A stretch of 64,000 nucleotides of DNA, taken from Candidatus Enterovibrio altilux (GTDB taxonomy: Bacteria > Pseudomonadota > Gammaproteobacteria > Enterobacterales > Vibrionaceae). A program made the position numbers and the translations under genes. Where the stretch lies: the NCBI RefSeq assembly GCF_002381345.1, contig NZ_CP020663.1:186001-250000 (forward strand), read 5' to 3'. This document shows, in pieces, positions 20,846-31,747 of this stretch. The notes under the pieces were generated by a model. The model did not search any database. It was given only the letters and a program-made list of their open reading frames with translations, and had not been told where the DNA came from. The stretch's first letter is position 1. Each line of letters begins with the position of its first letter.

Positions 20846-21059
20846 AAAAAATCCTCGAATCGGTTCAAGGTGTTTATAGATGCTGAAACCACCCCAAGTC
20901 TCAGGTATTAACGATATAATTTACTGTTTTGTATAAGCATCTCATGACTGCCCCCTGAAGAGGATATCCATCTACCAATTTTACATATAAAACTATAAAT
21001 AGTTATTATTTCATAGGCTTTGTTCCTGTTTTAGTGAGTCTACCTTTAATGATTAATGG

Positions 21060-21799
21060 GGCTTTGTTTCTTCATTCAAGTTCAAACAGCGAATCTCAAC
21101 AAAGTTGACTATTAAATAACTTCTTTCCTTTTAGGTGCACTTATCTCTGTCAGTTTCTTTAATCTTTGTATCATGTCGTTAGTTTTGCTCTGAGCATTAT
21201 ACTCTCTTAGACTAAATGTCTCTCCAAAAAATTTTTTTAATTCAAAATATTGCCGTCTCTTATAGGGAACATTTATGGTAACCATGCCTTGTTCTTCTAT
21301 ACTGTCTTGCACCGTATAACTGCTGGTGACTAACCACTAAATTACAGGGACGATCTCGTTTTTCAAAAAGTTGCTTCTTTATCTTGGTGGGATGATGGAA
21401 CCCTTCGTTTAATACGAACGCTTTCATAACATTGTTTAGTATCGTAAGCATCTTTGCCTAATATTGCATTAGTTCTTCAGCCGGTCTGTTTGAGTAAACT
21501 AAGAAACACTTAACCATCAGACACATTTGGTGAACTTAACTCAACGGCAATACTTTTAGACGTATTTATATCTACTACTAAATGTAACTTGCATCAGACT
21601 CACCGTTTACCATCAGGGCCATGTTTTTTGCTGGCCATTCACCTTCACCGTAGACTATGAACCCCGTAGAACCAACGGCTAAGTACTGAATGATACCTGG
21701 AATTTTGTCTTTGAATGTGACGTTAATCATTTTAACTCGCTTGCTAACACATGAACAGTGAGGGCATGACAACGCCCATTGAGTAAATTTAAAAACAGA
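21060..21799 (-). mobile_element. IS903-like relic 10 (minus, interrupted)
   Basis: Right end at ~21060 (GCTTTGTTTCTTC), minus-sense body to 21799, where a second copy begins in the middle of the coding region. The rest of this copy is not found after relic 11, so its other half was lost. Confidence 0.84.
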
Positions 21800-22562
21800 G
21801 GCTTTGTTTCCTAATCTTAGTTAAGATAGCACAGCTCAACATTGTTCACTATTAGATGAGCGCTTGCGTTTTAGGCGTACCTTATTCTGTTAGCTTATTT
21901 AACGCTTTGATCATTGTGGAGGTTTCACTAATCTGAGCATTATGATTCCTTAAGCTCAATATCTTTCCTAGGAGTTTTTTGACTCGAAACATTTCCATTT
22001 CTGATAACGAGCGTTTATAACAACCAGATCTTGTTTTTTATACTCGTTGGAACCGTATCACTGCTGATAATTGACCTCCGAATTGCGCGGATGATTTCGT
22101 TCCTAATAAGCTGCTTTTTTAGTAAAATCAATGACTAAGTGCTGGATAATCCCTAAAGTATTCGTCTTAAATATGACGTTACCATTTTGATTTGCTTACT
22201 AAGACATTAATAATAAAGGCATGACAACGGCAATTAAGTAAGTTTAAAAACAGAATAACTAAATCCTAGGAGATTTCTCAATGACATTGAAAATACGCAT
22301 TTAACCATGAAAGCCATCGTAATAGCTGCGTTACTAACTAAATTAAGTTACCCATCATGATCCTGCTGAGCTTGATTCAATAACTGAATGATTTCTTCTT
22401 CAATCCAAAATGTTAGTGAGCCACGATTAATTAAAGCCTGATTATACTGCTTCCAGTTGGTTGTTTTGTAGCAAAGTTTATCCATAGACCTGAACATTGA
22501 CGTGAACCTAATTATTTAGTCCGTAGATTGATAATTGAATTCCCTGATTTAGGAAACAAAAC
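21800..22562 (-). mobile_element. IS903-like relic 11 (minus, inserted in relic 10)
   Basis: Right end GGCTTTGTTTCC at 21800, left end TTTAGGAAACAAAACC at ~22562. About 400 bp of the middle are deleted near 22123. No inverted extra right end follows the left end. Confidence 0.85.
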
Positions 22563-22721
22563 CCTTGAATCCATACCAATTAGTCACATACATAACTCAC
22601 AGTGAAACTATAGCAATAGTATTTGTTAGCTAGTATCTTAGATAGTTATGTATTCTTTATCGTGTAAATTCAGTAAAAATACTGATCGCACGTTTTCGTT
22701 ATGTAACAAAAGGAATCTAAC

Positions 22722-25331
22722 ATGACGCAACAACTTCAGGTGAAATACCGAAAAGATTACAATGCTCCTGATTTTACGATAACTCACATTAATTTGGATT
22801 TTAATTTGCAGCCCACACACACGCGTGTAACAGCAAGAAGTCGTGTTAAACAGATGGTTGACGGCGCTGATTCTATGCTTTTAAATGGTGAAGGTCTAAC
22901 GCTTAAAAAACTCAATATAAATGGTAAAAGTTGGCCACATTACTTTAAAACAGCGGAAGGTCTTATTTTATTCCAATTACCTCAAAAATTTGAGCTTTTA
23001 ATTGAGACTGAGATAAATCCAGACGAAAACACTTCGTTAGAAGGCTTATACAAATCAGATGGTGCATATTGTACCCAGTGTGAAGCCGAAGGGTTCCGTC
23101 GGATTACATACTCTTTAGATCGTCCTGACGTGCTAACACAATTCACTACAACCATCACTGCAAATAAAGCTGCTTACCCTTATCTACTAAGTAACGGCAA
23201 TAAAGTGAGTGAAGGCGATGCAGGAAATGGCCGCCACTGGGTCAAATGGAAAGATCCTCATGCGAAGCCGAGTTACTTATTTGCTTTAGTAGGTGGAGAC
23301 TTTGACCTGCTAGAGGATACCTTTACAACTCGAAGTGGTCGGGAGATTACGCTCGAGATATTTGTTGATAAAGGCAATTTATATCGTGCAAAACATGCGA
23401 TGGAATCATTGAAACACTCAATGAAATGGGATGAAAGTCGTTTTGGACTCGAATATGATCTTGATATTTATATGATCGTAGCAGTTGATTTTTTTAACAT
23501 GGGTGCAATGGAAAACAAAGGGTTAAATGTGTTTAACTCTAAGTTTGTGCTTGCTAACCCTGACACTGCAACTGACTCTGATTATTTAAGTATCTTAGCT
23601 GTCATAGGACATGAATATTTTCATAACTGGACGGGAAATCGCGTTACATGCCGTGATTGGTTTCAACTTAGTTTGAAAGAAGGTTTGACTGTTTTTCGTG
23701 AGCAAGAGTTCTCATCAGATCTTGGGTCTCGTGTTGTTACCCGCATTGGTAATGTTCGTATTATGCGTAGCCTTCAATTTGCAGAAGATTGCAGTCCAAT
23801 GTCGCATCCTATTCGGCCTGATAAAATCATAGAAATGAATAATTTTTATACGCTAACTGTGTATGCAAAGGGAAGTGAAGTCATCAGAATAATGCATACT
23901 ATATTGGGAGAGAAGCGCTTTCAAAAAGGCATGAAATTATATTTTGAACGCCATGATAGCACAGCAGTCACGTGTGAAGATTTTATCAAGGCAATGGAAG
24001 ATGCGTCTGGTGTAAATCTCTCCCAATTTCGTTTGTGGTATAGTCAATCAGGGACGCCAACGTTAACTATTGAGACTGAGTACGATGCGCATGAAAAAAC
24101 GTTAATACTTAACATCGCGCAAATGACTCCAGAGACAAGAGATCAAAAAGATAAGCAACCACTACTGATTCCGTTCGATATAGAACTTTATGCATCTGAT
24201 GGCTGTGTGATTGAATTACAACTTCATGGAAAGGCTATTGACAATGTGCTTCATGTCACTGGCACTAAGCAGCAATTTGTATTTGACAACGTGAATGAAA
24301 AACCCATGATTTCTATGCTTCGTGAATTTTCCGCACCAGTTAAACTTAATTATAATTATAGTGACCAAGAACTTACGTTCTTAATGGTGCATGCACGTAA
24401 TGAATTTGCGCGCTGGGATGCGGCACAAATGTTGCTTGCGAAGCATATTAAAATAAATATTTTTCATATTCAGCAAGGCGAGGATATAGTCTTGAAGAAC
24501 GATGTACTTAATGCATTCAGAAGCATTTTGTTGAATCGTGATTTGGATGTGGCACTCAAAGCAGAAATAATGACGTTACCAAGCGAAAATGAAATAAGTG
24601 GTTGGTTTGATGTTGTGGATGTAAATGCTATACATCAAGTTAGCGAAGCAATTAAGTGCTGTTTCGCTAAATCGTTTGCAGATGAATTTAGTGCTATTTA
24701 TCATACATTAAATGAATCCGAGTATCGAATTGATTACAAGGCTATCGGAAATCGCAATCTTAGAAATATTTGCCTTAGTTATTTAGCGTTAAATAATCAT
24801 GGTAATGAATTAGTGTCAGTTCACTATAATAATTCAGATAATATGACGGATTCAATAGCCGCACTTGCAGTTGCTAACCACGCCCAATTACCTTGCCGTG
24901 AGTCATTAATGCAGGCATTCAGTAATAAATGGACACATGATGGCCTCGTGATGGACAAATGGTTTATATTGCAAGGCTGTAATCCAGCAAATAACGCATT
25001 AGAAAACGTCAAGCTCCAAGTGCAACACGTTGCATTTAATTTGAAAAATCCAAATCGCACACAATCGCTGGTAGCTTCATTCTCGACTAATAACCTAATT
25101 CATTTCCATGCAACAAACGGTTCTGGATATAAATTTTTGTCTGACATTATTATTCAATTGAACGAATTAAACCCCCAAGTTGCATCTCGTTTGATTGATC
25201 CTTTACTCCAATGGAAACGATTTGATCACAAAAGACAGCACTTAATGCGTGTAGAACTCGAACGATTATCAGCATTAAATAATTTAGCAAAAGATCTTTA
25301 CGAGAAGATCAATAAGGCATTAGAAGCTTAA
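22722..25331 (+). CDS. pepN: Aminopeptidase N
   Basis: 869 residues (E. coli 870), M1 zinc metallopeptidase that removes N-terminal residues from peptides in the cytoplasm. Exopeptidase motif GAMEN is at ~261-265. The zinc site HEYFHNWTGNR is at ~297, with the third ligand Glu in LKEGLTVFREQEF. The all-helical C-terminal domain is present to the end. The ribosome-binding site AAGGA sits seven bases before the ATG. IS relics lie on both sides, but the frame is complete. No terminator-like hairpin with a T-run follows. Confidence 0.96.
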   Translation: MTQQLQVKYRKDYNAPDFTITHINLDFNLQPTHTRVTARSRVKQMVDGADSMLLNGEGLTLKKLNINGKSWPHYFKTAEGLILFQLPQKFELLIETEINPDENTSLEGLYKSDGAYCTQCEAEGFRRITYSLDRPDVLTQFTTTITANKAAYPYLLSNGNKVSEGDAGNGRHWVKWKDPHAKPSYLFALVGGDFDLLEDTFTTRSGREITLEIFVDKGNLYRAKHAMESLKHSMKWDESRFGLEYDLDIYMIVAVDFFNMGAMENKGLNVFNSKFVLANPDTATDSDYLSILAVIGHEYFHNWTGNRVTCRDWFQLSLKEGLTVFREQEFSSDLGSRVVTRIGNVRIMRSLQFAEDCSPMSHPIRPDKIIEMNNFYTLTVYAKGSEVIRIMHTILGEKRFQKGMKLYFERHDSTAVTCEDFIKAMEDASGVNLSQFRLWYSQSGTPTLTIETEYDAHEKTLILNIAQMTPETRDQKDKQPLLIPFDIELYASDGCVIELQLHGKAIDNVLHVTGTKQQFVFDNVNEKPMISMLREFSAPVKLNYNYSDQELTFLMVHARNEFARWDAAQMLLAKHIKINIFHIQQGEDIVLKNDVLNAFRSILLNRDLDVALKAEIMTLPSENEISGWFDVVDVNAIHQVSEAIKCCFAKSFADEFSAIYHTLNESEYRIDYKAIGNRNLRNICLSYLALNNHGNELVSVHYNNSDNMTDSIAALAVANHAQLPCRESLMQAFSNKWTHDGLVMDKWFILQGCNPANNALENVKLQVQHVAFNLKNPNRTQSLVASFSTNNLIHFHATNGSGYKFLSDIIIQLNELNPQVASRLIDPLLQWKRFDHKRQHLMRVELERLSALNNLAKDLYEKINKALEA

Positions 25332-25642
25332 TGTAAGACTTGCTTGAAATTCTACAACCAGTAATCTAAAGAGAATACTTACATTCTAATGAATATTCCC
25401 ATGGCTTATCATATATTGTCGTTGATTTTGAGTATCCAATTATTTTTTTATTGAGTTAGGTGTTTCAAGCAAGTGCAGAAGGTCAAATTTTTTCATCAAT
25501 ACGCTGCGTATAAAGCTTGCCAATAATATATTGATCTTCAGAAAAATAGCGTATCTATTAACATTACCTGTACACTAAAATACAATTATAAACATGAATA
25601 AATAAACATATATTGAATGTTTTTACACGAGAATAAAAATTG
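25332..25642. other. AT-rich spacer after pepN with a 12-bp inverted repeat
   Basis: No gene recognised. ACTTGCTTGAAA at 25338-25349 and its exact complement TTTCAAGCAAGT at about 25463-25474 are ~113 bp apart. The intervening DNA is AT-rich. It may be the residue of a deleted region or part of a structured RNA; neither is supported further. Confidence 0.45.
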
Positions 25643-26278
25643 TTTCTTAAGTCTACTAAAGATATCAAATTTTAACATGATGAATGATTAGACGCTCGCT
25701 TTTATTTTAGAAGTACCTAGTCCTATCAACTTATCTAACACTTGTGTCACTATATAGATTCCACTAATTTGAACATTGTGATCCCTTAGTCTCAATGTCC
25801 CTCCGAGCAGTTTTTTAGCTCGCAACCGTACCATTTTTGATCAGTAACACTGTTTGATATCGTAAGCATCATTGCCTGATATTGCATTGATTTTACAGCG
25901 GGTCTGTTTGAGTAAGTTAGGTAGGACTTCACCGTCAGTCATATTTAATGTACTTAACTTAGCAGCAATAATATCATATGTATTTATACCTACCGCTCAA
26001 TATAATTTGTGCCAGGTTCGACGTTGGCTATCAGTGCGATACTTTTTTATTTTTCATTCGTCCTCACAGTAAACTGTTAGTCCCGTAGCATACATGATTA
26101 AGCGTTTGATGGTTCCTTTAGTCTGCGTTTTGAACGCGACGTTAACCGTTTTGGCTCGCTTGCTAATGCATGAATAGTGAGGGTATGACAATGACAGTTG
26201 AGTAAATTTGAAAACAGAATTGCTGAATCCTTGCAGATCTCTCAATGACATTGAAAACACGCGTTTAACCATGAGCGT
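25643..26278 (-). mobile_element. IS903-like relic 12 (minus, partial)
   Basis: Decayed right end at ~25646 (TTGTTTCTTAAG), minus-sense body with a ~380-bp internal deletion near 25845. It runs to ACCATGAGCGT at 26278, where composite relic 13 is inserted. The missing remainder is not found on the other side of relic 13. Confidence 0.83.
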
Positions 26279-27550
26279 GGCTTTATCTTCTGATTCGAGT
26301 TCAGATAGCACATCCTAATATAATTAACTACTAGACGCTCACTTTCGTTTTTAGCATATCTAACTCTGTCAGCTTATTTAATACTTTTATTATGGCATCA
26401 GTTTCGCTAATCTAGGCATTATGATTTCTTAGGCTCGATGTTCCTCCAAGAGATTTTTTGACTCACAACATCACTGTCTTTGCTATAGAACGTTTACGGT
26501 AATCGACTGTATTTTCTAAATAAGGGAACTAAATTTTTTATCAACACTCTAAACAGTTAGGCTCACTTAAATATTCAGACCTATGAATAATCTTCGCTAC
26601 AAAAAACTAACTGGCAGCAGTATAATTAAGCTTTAATTAATCGTCGTTCACTAATATTTAAATTGATGAAGAAGCTATTTAACCATGGAATTAAACTAAG
26701 CAGGGTAATTATAAAAAACCTCGTTTATTTAGCGACTTAGACGTTACGATGGTCCTCATGGTTAAATGCGTATTTTCAATATCATTGAGGGGTCTGCAAG
26801 GATTCATTAATACTGTTTCCAAACTTGCTCAACTATCATTGTCATGCTCTCACTATTCATGCATTAGCAAACGAATCAAAACGGTTAACGTCAAGTTCAA
26901 GGCGAAGACTAAAGGAAGCATACAGCACTTAGCCATTGATTCTACGGGGCTCAACGTTTACAGTGAAGGAGAATAGAAAGCAAAAAAGCATGGTACTGAT
27001 GGGAAACGGCAAGTCTGGCGCAAGTTGCATTTAGTGATAGATATAAATACGCATAAAATCATTGCTGCTAAGTTAAGTGCATCAAATGTGACTGACGGCG
27101 AAGTACTCCCTAACTTACTCAAATAAATTCACGGAAAAATCAATGAAATATCAGCCGATGGTGCTTACGAGACCAGACAATATTACAAAACCTTTCGTAT
27201 TAAACGAGCGGTTCCACTCATATTACCAAAAAAAGCAATTTTTTTAGAAGCGAAATCGTTTGCATAATTTAGCGATTAGTGACCAGAAGTTATATGGCTC
27301 CAATCAGCATTGAAAAACGAGATATGGCTACCATAAACGTTCCCTATCAGAAACGGCAATATTTTGAATCAAAAATTACTGTGAGGGACATTGAGCCTAA
27401 GAGATTATAATGCTCAAATTAACGAGACTTACGGCATGATAAAAGCATCAAAGAAGCTAACCGAGCTAGGTATGCCTAAAACAAAAACGATTGTTTAATC
27501 ATTAATCATGTTGAGATTTACTATTTAAGTTTAAATTAAGAAACAGAACC
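26279..27550 (+). mobile_element. IS903-like composite relic 13 (plus, full span)
   Basis: One of the most complete composites, 1272 bp. Inverted extra right end at 26279-~26503, junction CGACTGTATTTTCTAAATAAG, plus-sense body, right end AAACAGAACC at 27550. The transposase frame is interrupted by stops and indels. It removed most of ybeZ or marks the point where ybeZ was cut. Confidence 0.88.
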
Positions 27551-27638
27551 TACTGTTGGTGTAACATACATTAATTACCTTCATAATAAGTATTCAAATT
27601 TTAACCATACCATTGAAATATTAATATGCACGAAAAAA

Positions 27639-27782
27639 ATTAGCTTCAATTTTACCCAAGCAGATGATGTAGTTAGCCATCCCGTTATGATACGTATTAT
27701 TTGAGATATGGAAAAAATGAAAACGCACGCGCACATAAGCACGCAGAAGAACATCACTAAAAAAAGCGTTAAGCTGCGTTAA
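27639..27782 (+). pseudogene. ybeZ: C-terminal stump of ybeZ (PhoH-like ATPase)
   Basis: The frame reads ISFNFTQADDVVSHPVMIRII, then TGA (27702-27704), then 25 codons to TAA at 27780-27782. E. coli YbeZ ends with a closely matching ISFNF..(E)DVVRHPVVARIV. The position directly upstream of ybeY is the normal one for ybeZ. Everything upstream, including the P-loop ATPase domain, is missing and IS sequence stands in its place. Only the last ~47 codons survive, with one nonsense codon. Confidence 0.82.
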
Positions 27783-27815
27783 ATATAATCGCACAATCAG
27801 AAAAAATAATCATAC

Positions 27816-28280
27816 ATGCAACCATATGTAGACCTACAAATAGCTACACAAAACGATGATAACCTACCATCAGAGATACAACTTCAGGGCTGGTTTGAGC
27901 ATGTGGTGAAATCTTTTCACGAATACGCGGAAGTGACCATACGTATCGTGGATGAATTGGAAAGCCAATCTTTAAACTTCGATTACCGTGGCAACAACAA
28001 ACCAACCAATATTTTGTCATTTCCTTTTGAGGCACCTTCTGGTGTAAAGTTAAATTTATTAGGTGATTTAGTAATTTGCCGTCAAATCGTAGAAAAAGAA
28101 GCAGAAGAACAGAATAAAGACCTGTTTACCCACTGGGCTCACTTAGTTGTACATGGCAGTCTTCATCTGCTAGGTTATGACCATATGGATGATGAAGAAG
28201 CAAAAAAAATGGAATCTCTCGAGATTTCAATCATGACTTCATTAGGGTTTTCGAATCCTTACGCCGCCGATTTCATCTAA
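27816..28280 (+). CDS. ybeY: Endoribonuclease YbeY
   Basis: 154 residues, single-strand endoribonuclease needed for 16S rRNA 3'-end maturation and ribosome quality control. The zinc motif H-x3-H-x5-H appears as [11 protein letters not shown], followed by the usual acidic run. N-terminal conserved residues include [15 protein letters not shown] and LLGDLVIC. It stands first in an intact ybeY-corC-lnt group whose upstream partner ybeZ is gone. The ATG at 27816 has no strong ribosome-binding site, perhaps because translation was once coupled to ybeZ. Confidence 0.94.
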   Translation: MQPYVDLQIATQNDDNLPSEIQLQGWFEHVVKSFHEYAEVTIRIVDELESQSLNFDYRGNNKPTNILSFPFEAPSGVKLNLLGDLVICRQIVEKEAEEQNKDLFTHWAHLVVHGSLHLLGYDHMDDEEAKKMESLEISIMTSLGFSNPYAADFI

Positions 28281-28301
28281 ATAACTATAAATATTGAGAC
28301 A

Positions 28302-29168
28302 ATGAACGAAGACAACCCACAAAGTACTGAAAGTCCGAGTAGGAAAACTTTCTTCGAACGCCTTGGCCAAATCTTTCAGGGTGACCCGAGAGATCGTCAG
28401 GAGTTAGTAGATGTATTCCGTGATTCGGAACAGAATGATCTAATTGATCACGAAACACGGGACATGTTAGAAGGTGTAATGCAAATCTCCGTGATGCGGA
28501 TTCGCGATATTATGATTCCACGTTCACAGATGGTAACCATCGAACGCACACAACTGCTGGAAGAGATAATTAATGTTATAAATGATGCCCAGCATTCTCG
28601 CTACCCGGTTATAAACGATGATAAAGATCATGTAGAAGGTATCCTCTTAGCGAAAGATTTACTTCGTTACTTAATCCGTGACAGCGAATCATTCGATATC
28701 GATAAGGTAATTCGTCCTGCTGTTGTCGTGCCAGAGAGCAAACGAGTTGACCGACTTCTTAAAGAGTTTCAGGAAGAACATTATCACATGGCGATTGTTG
28801 TCGATGAATTTGGTGGCGTTTCTGGCATTGTGACAATCGAAGACATTTTGGAGGAAATCGTTGGCGATATTGAAGACGAATACGATGATAATGAAAAACA
28901 GGAAATCCACCAATTGAGTAAGCACACTTTTACAGTGGAAGCGCTCACGACACTAGAGGACTTCAATGAGAGATTTTGCTCACAATTTAATGATGATGAC
29001 ATAGACACCATAGGCGGGTTAGTGATGACTAGCTTTGGTCACCTGCCAATACGTGGTGAAAAAGTCAACATCGAAAATTTTCATTTCAAAGTGACAACAG
29101 CTGACAGTCGACGTATTGTCCAATTGCAGGTTACTATTCCTGATATTACTATAGAGGAAACAGCATAA
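28302..29168 (+). CDS. corC: CorC/HlyC family protein with paired CBS domains
   Basis: 288 residues. An N-terminal acidic region is followed by two CBS domains (RIRDIMIPRSQMVTI to about residue 190, including AIVVDEFGGVSGIVTIEDI) and a C-terminal transporter-associated domain ending in the IVQLQVTIPD strand. There are no membrane helices, so this is the CorC type rather than a CNNM transporter. CorC is linked to magnesium/cobalt export and the gene normally sits between ybeY and lnt, as here. 21 bp separate it from ybeY and 7 bp from lnt. No defects seen. Confidence 0.92.
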   Translation: MNEDNPQSTESPSRKTFFERLGQIFQGDPRDRQELVDVFRDSEQNDLIDHETRDMLEGVMQISVMRIRDIMIPRSQMVTIERTQLLEEIINVINDAQHSRYPVINDDKDHVEGILLAKDLLRYLIRDSESFDIDKVIRPAVVVPESKRVDRLLKEFQEEHYHMAIVVDEFGGVSGIVTIEDILEEIVGDIEDEYDDNEKQEIHQLSKHTFTVEALTTLEDFNERFCSQFNDDDIDTIGGLVMTSFGHLPIRGEKVNIENFHFKVTTADSRRIVQLQVTIPDITIEETA

Positions 29169-29175
29169 TCTTCAT

Positions 29176-30693
29176 ATGTTAAACAGTAAAATTTTTAAAC
29201 AGCGCCAAGTATTCATGAGGATCATTGGAGCCATTTTTTTTGGTGCAATCGCAACACTGGCTTTCGCCCCTTATTCTTTTTGGCCAGCAATGCTAGTTTC
29301 GCTAATTTTTTTACTCTTGCTTGTCCACCAGCAAACGCCCAAACAGGCAATGCTGATCGGTTATAGTTGGGGCATAGGCCAATTTTCTACTGGTGTGGGC
29401 TGGATTTACGTTGTTATTAAGCAATTTGGGGGTCTACCTACAGCAGTAGGTTTAATACTCATAGGATTATTAGTTGCGTATCTTGCACTTTTTCCCGCCC
29501 TCTTCACCTATCTCCTAAGACGCATTCAGTTGCCTCTTTCCATATCCTACTTACTGCTAGCACCTTCGCTTTGGCTGGTTATCGATTGGTTCCGGGGTTG
29601 GTTCCTAACAGGCTTTCCGTGGCTCTGGCCTGGCTATAGCCAGATAGATGGTCCACTAGCAAGCATTGCTCCTGTCTTTGGCGTACAAGGCATTACGTTT
29701 GCTCTCATGATTATCTCCGCGTCTATTACTACAGCATTGCTTAACCAAAAGGTATCAACTTTACTATTTACCTGTGCTGTTATCGTAATTACCATCGTAT
29801 TCACCCAGATATCCTGGGTGCAAGAAACGGGAGAAACTGTTGATATCGCGATGGTACAAGGAAATATTCCTCAGAAATTAAAATGGCTGCCGAGCCAACG
29901 TTGGACTACACTATTAAGCTACCAAGACATGACACGCCAAAATTGGGATGCTGACATTATCATTTGGCCCGAAGCAGCCATACCTGCATTAGAGCGTGAT
30001 CTTTCCGATTTTTTAACAAGGCTAGACAATTCAGCTAAAAAGAACAACTCAGCCATCATTGTAGGCGTGATCGATCAAAATAGACAAGGACAATTTTACA
30101 ATAACGTGATTACGCTGGGTAATAATAGCACCGAGGGTTATAGCTATCCTGCACCAGAGAGTTACAGTAAACATCACTTATTGGTATTTGGAGAGTTCGT
30201 GCCATTTGCAGATATTATACGTCCACTCACACCACTCTTTAATTTGCCCATGTCGTCATTTAGCCGCGGTAATTACACCCAACCAAATATTAATGCTAAA
30301 GGCCATAAACTAGCCCCTGCAATTTGTTATGAAATAGCCTTTAGCGATCAAGTAAGACATAGCCTAACTATAGATTCTACATTTATTTTGACATTGTCGA
30401 ATGATACATGGTTTGGCAACTCAATAGGCCCACATCAGCACCTTGAAATAGCACGCATGCGCGGATTGGAACACGGTAAGCCCGTATTGCGTTCCACTAA
30501 CACTGGCTTGACAGCGGCTATTAACTATAAAGGTAAATTGATAGAGCAGGTACCACAGTTTAAAACTGTGATTTTGCGTGCTAATGTTGCTACAACGCAA
30601 GGGCAAACGCCTTACACTCTTTATGGTGATTGGCCGCTTTATCTTTGGATAGTAGTTTCTGGCATTACAATTTATGTTCTCCGTCGCTTGTAA
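29176..30693 (+). CDS. lnt: Apolipoprotein N-acyltransferase
   Basis: 505 residues. Six to eight membrane helices occupy the first ~200 residues. The periplasmic nitrilase-like domain has its catalytic triad in WPEAAIPALE (Glu ~265), SKHHLLVFGEF (Lys ~331) and PAICYEIAF (Cys ~383), and a last helix anchors the end. It adds the third acyl chain to outer-membrane lipoproteins such as Pal, encoded in this window. The start chosen is ATG at 29176; an internal ATG at 29215 (MRIIGAIFFG) is also possible since neither has a clear ribosome-binding site. Complete frame. Confidence 0.93.
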   Translation: MLNSKIFKQRQVFMRIIGAIFFGAIATLAFAPYSFWPAMLVSLIFLLLLVHQQTPKQAMLIGYSWGIGQFSTGVGWIYVVIKQFGGLPTAVGLILIGLLVAYLALFPALFTYLLRRIQLPLSISYLLLAPSLWLVIDWFRGWFLTGFPWLWPGYSQIDGPLASIAPVFGVQGITFALMIISASITTALLNQKVSTLLFTCAVIVITIVFTQISWVQETGETVDIAMVQGNIPQKLKWLPSQRWTTLLSYQDMTRQNWDADIIIWPEAAIPALERDLSDFLTRLDNSAKKNNSAIIVGVIDQNRQGQFYNNVITLGNNSTEGYSYPAPESYSKHHLLVFGEFVPFADIIRPLTPLFNLPMSSFSRGNYTQPNINAKGHKLAPAICYEIAFSDQVRHSLTIDSTFILTLSNDTWFGNSIGPHQHLEIARMRGLEHGKPVLRSTNTGLTAAINYKGKLIEQVPQFKTVILRANVATTQGQTPYTLYGDWPLYLWIVVSGITIYVLRRL

Positions 30694-30753
30694 AAATTAG
30701 CAACTGTTAGAAAGTCGTAAAAATAAGAGCAAACATCACTGAATTTACCGTAA

Positions 30754-31608
30754 GTTATGTTCCCTATCTTAGTTCAGATAGCAAATTTCAACATGACAAA
30801 TTATTATACGGTTATTTTTGTTTTAAGCATACTTAGCCCTATCAGCTTATCTAGCACTTTTATTATTGCGTAAATTTCGCCAATCTGGACATTGTGATCT
30901 CTTAGACTTCATGTTCCTCCGAATAGTTTTTGATTCGAAACATTGATGTATCTAATAGTGAATGCTGATAGTAACCATGCCTTTGTTTCCTAAATCAAGA
31001 AACTACATTATCAATCTACGCTTTAAACAGCTAGGTTCACTTAAATATTCAAGTCTATGGATAAGCTTAGCTACAAAATAATCAACTGAAAAAGTATAAT
31101 CAAGCTTTAATTAATCGGGAACTCACTAACATTCTAGGTTGATGAAGAAGTCATTTAGCTATGAAATGAAACTAAGCCGTTTTAATGTATAAATACCCTT
31201 CACGAAAATAAACACATTATTGTAAACTCTATACGTAACGTATTGAGAGAAAGAATTGCACCCTTCGTATTCGCTTGAAACAATTTACTAGGCAAATGAT
31301 CAGATCTTAAAATGAAAGAAAATGTACGATAAAATAATTAGTACATTCATTGAATGAAGTATTATCTTTGAATTACAATTAATCTATTGAATACAGAGCA
31401 GACAAACAAGCTATAGTTACTATAAATATTTCCTATCAAAAACGGTAAACTTTTGAGTAAAAAAGCTGCTCGGAGGAACACTTAACTAAATAATTATCAT
31501 AATCAAATTAAAAATTTTTAGGCAGGTTTGTCTAAAACGAAGCTAGCATCTGTAGTTGCTCATGTTTACACTTGATATCTGAATTTGAGTTAGAAACAAA
31601 GCCTCCCT
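30754..31608 (+). mobile_element. IS903-like composite relic 14 with a foreign middle
   Basis: Inverted extra right end at 30754-~30977, left end CCTTTGTTTCCTAAATC at ~30980, early body to ~31185, then about 220 bp (31186-31405) with no resemblance to other copies, then the right-end segment at ~31406-31608 (GAGTTAGAAACAAAGCC). Either the transposase middle was replaced, or two relics enclose a strip of old chromosome. Confidence 0.8.
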
Positions 31609-31747
31609 TGGAGGAAAATTTTTTAACTTCAGATTGTTGTATTTTGCGGCAATCGTGATGTACTCCAATGCAATATGCTTTGAATACTTTAAATAAATTA
31701 ATCATTGTGTTTCATGAAATTTTTGATGGATTACAGGTCATTATAAA

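Noticed and set aside
21016-21040. AGGCTTTGTTCCTG as another IS end; likewise CAGGCTTTGTCAT at 41521
   Set aside because: Only the first ~10 bases match and the next bases diverge from both IS ends, so chance cannot be excluded.
26749-26976. Many 60-100-residue frames in intergenic regions with recurring FINSVFKLAQLPLSCPHYSCISK-type text
   Set aside because: They are fragments of the same dead transposase, reported as IS relics, not separate small genes.
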